The notes below the pieces were generated by a model. The model made no database searches, had not been told where the DNA came from, and worked only from the letters and a program-made list of their open reading frames with translations. Below are positions 61,756 through 62,023 of a stretch of 62,023 bases of DNA, one piece after another. Origin of the DNA: JBKEDF01 sp047975325 (GTDB lineage: Bacteria; Pseudomonadota; Alphaproteobacteria; Rhodobacterales; Rhodobacteraceae); assembly GCA_047975325.1 (NCBI GenBank), contig JBKEDF010000033.1, forward strand, positions 1 to 62,023. Reading direction: 5' to 3'. Position 1 is the first letter of the stretch. Every line of letters starts with the position of its first letter. The translations under genes and the position numbers were made by a program.

Positions 61756-61797
61756 TTAAACCGGGTTCTGGCTGCGGTCGTTAAAACCCGGATTTAA
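61756..61797. repeat. Imperfect inverted repeat near the window end
   Basis: TTAAACCGGGTT (61756-61767) pairs with AACCCGG-A-TTTAA (61785-61797), one bulged base, 17-base loop. It lies 22 bases beyond the stop of the partial minus-strand gene and may be its terminator, though the T run is poor. Confidence 0.4.
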
Positions 61798-61819
61798 GCC
61801 GCCGTAAAGACGGGCTCAA

Positions 61820-62023
61820 TCAGGAAACATCGCCTCCCAGCTTCCAGCTATCCGCATTGATCGCCGCAATGGACCCCAGCGCATTGACGCTGATCTCCTT
61901 GCGCAGGGTCCGGGTTCCGCCCGTGGTCAGATAGCAGCGGATGTATTCGAACTCCCAATCCGGGCGCATCGCCTGGGCGCCACCGGATGAAGAACAGAAT
62001 ACGATGGCCCGGTTGCTCTGGGC
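61820..62023 (-). CDS. Unrecognised protein, C-terminal part only
   Basis: A minus-strand frame is open from the right window edge to TGA 61822-61820, giving 67 residues including VFCSSSGGAQAMRPDWEF and TLRKEISVNALGSIAAINA. I do not recognise it. Codon positions look like a real gene (GC-rich third positions), and a terminator-like repeat follows. The start lies outside the window. Confidence 0.5.
   Translation of the reverse strand, partial: AQSNRAIVFCSSSGGAQAMRPDWEFEYIRCYLTTGGTRTLRKEISVNALGSIAAINADSWKLGGDVS

Noticed and set aside
1..62023. tRNA genes, rRNA genes, CRISPR arrays, prophage or complete insertion sequences
   Set aside because: Reading both strands showed no cloverleaf-like sequences with CCA-type ends, no regularly spaced repeats and no transposase, integrase or phage structural genes.

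Overview
The window reads as chromosomal DNA of an alphaproteobacterium, most likely Rhodobacterales (Paracoccaceae/Rhodobacteraceae-like). The reasons are the mreBCD-mrdA-rodA cell-shape operon with leuA behind it, the GC-rich codon use, the many four-base ATGA gene overlaps, the number of TRAP and TTT solute-binding transporters, an Irr-box-like element and single-copy housekeeping genes (nadE, nfu-type, tsaB, rimI, proC). No rRNA, tRNA, CRISPR array or complete insertion sequence was seen.

Region 1 (1-10 kb, minus strand): a partial 2-hydroxyacid dehydrogenase, the rod-shape operon mreB>mreC>mreD>mrdA>rodA, leuA with a leucine-codon leader peptide upstream and an intrinsic terminator downstream, and an exported protein made almost wholly of MORN repeats. 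Region 2 (10-22.4 kb, plus strand): nadE, a VOC protein, a branched-chain aminotransferase, a UspA protein, an Nfu-type Fe-S protein with an Irr-box-like promoter element, tsaB-rimI, a BMP/nucleoside-type ABC importer, and a TauE/SafE permease paired with a TIGR02186 protein. Region 3 (22.4-32.1 kb): a MATE exporter and two hotdog thioesterases on the minus strand, divergent from two MerR regulators that lead into a beta-oxidation-like operon (acyl-CoA dehydrogenase, GST, thiolase, cupin, FadJ-type bifunctional enzyme).

Region 4 (32.3-58.1 kb) is the notable part. This accessory catabolic island of about 26 kb holds two complete TRAP transporters, one complete TctCBA transporter, two tricarballylate-dehydrogenase-like flavoproteins, three different MmgE/PrpD proteins, a PrpF-type isomerase, an Ldh-family protein without its usual histidines, an alpha/beta-hydrolase with His in the nucleophile position, an alcohol and an aldehyde dehydrogenase, a metallo-beta-lactamase-fold lactonase, a SnoaL-like protein, a short-chain dehydrogenase broken by one in-frame TGA, and one FCD-type GntR regulator. 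Six copies of one 17-bp palindrome (consensus TTGTCNACNGTNGACAA) lie upstream of every transcription unit in the island, including the regulator itself. This ties the island into one predicted regulon for uptake and breakdown of an unidentified, probably (poly)carboxylic, substrate.

Region 5 (58.1-62.0 kb, minus strand): a sulfotransferase-family protein, a second 2-hydroxyacid dehydrogenase, a CsaA-like tRNA-binding protein, proC, a YbjN protein, a 22-bp tandem repeat, and the 3' end of an unrecognised gene that runs off the window. All assignments come from reading motifs and gene order. No database search was run.
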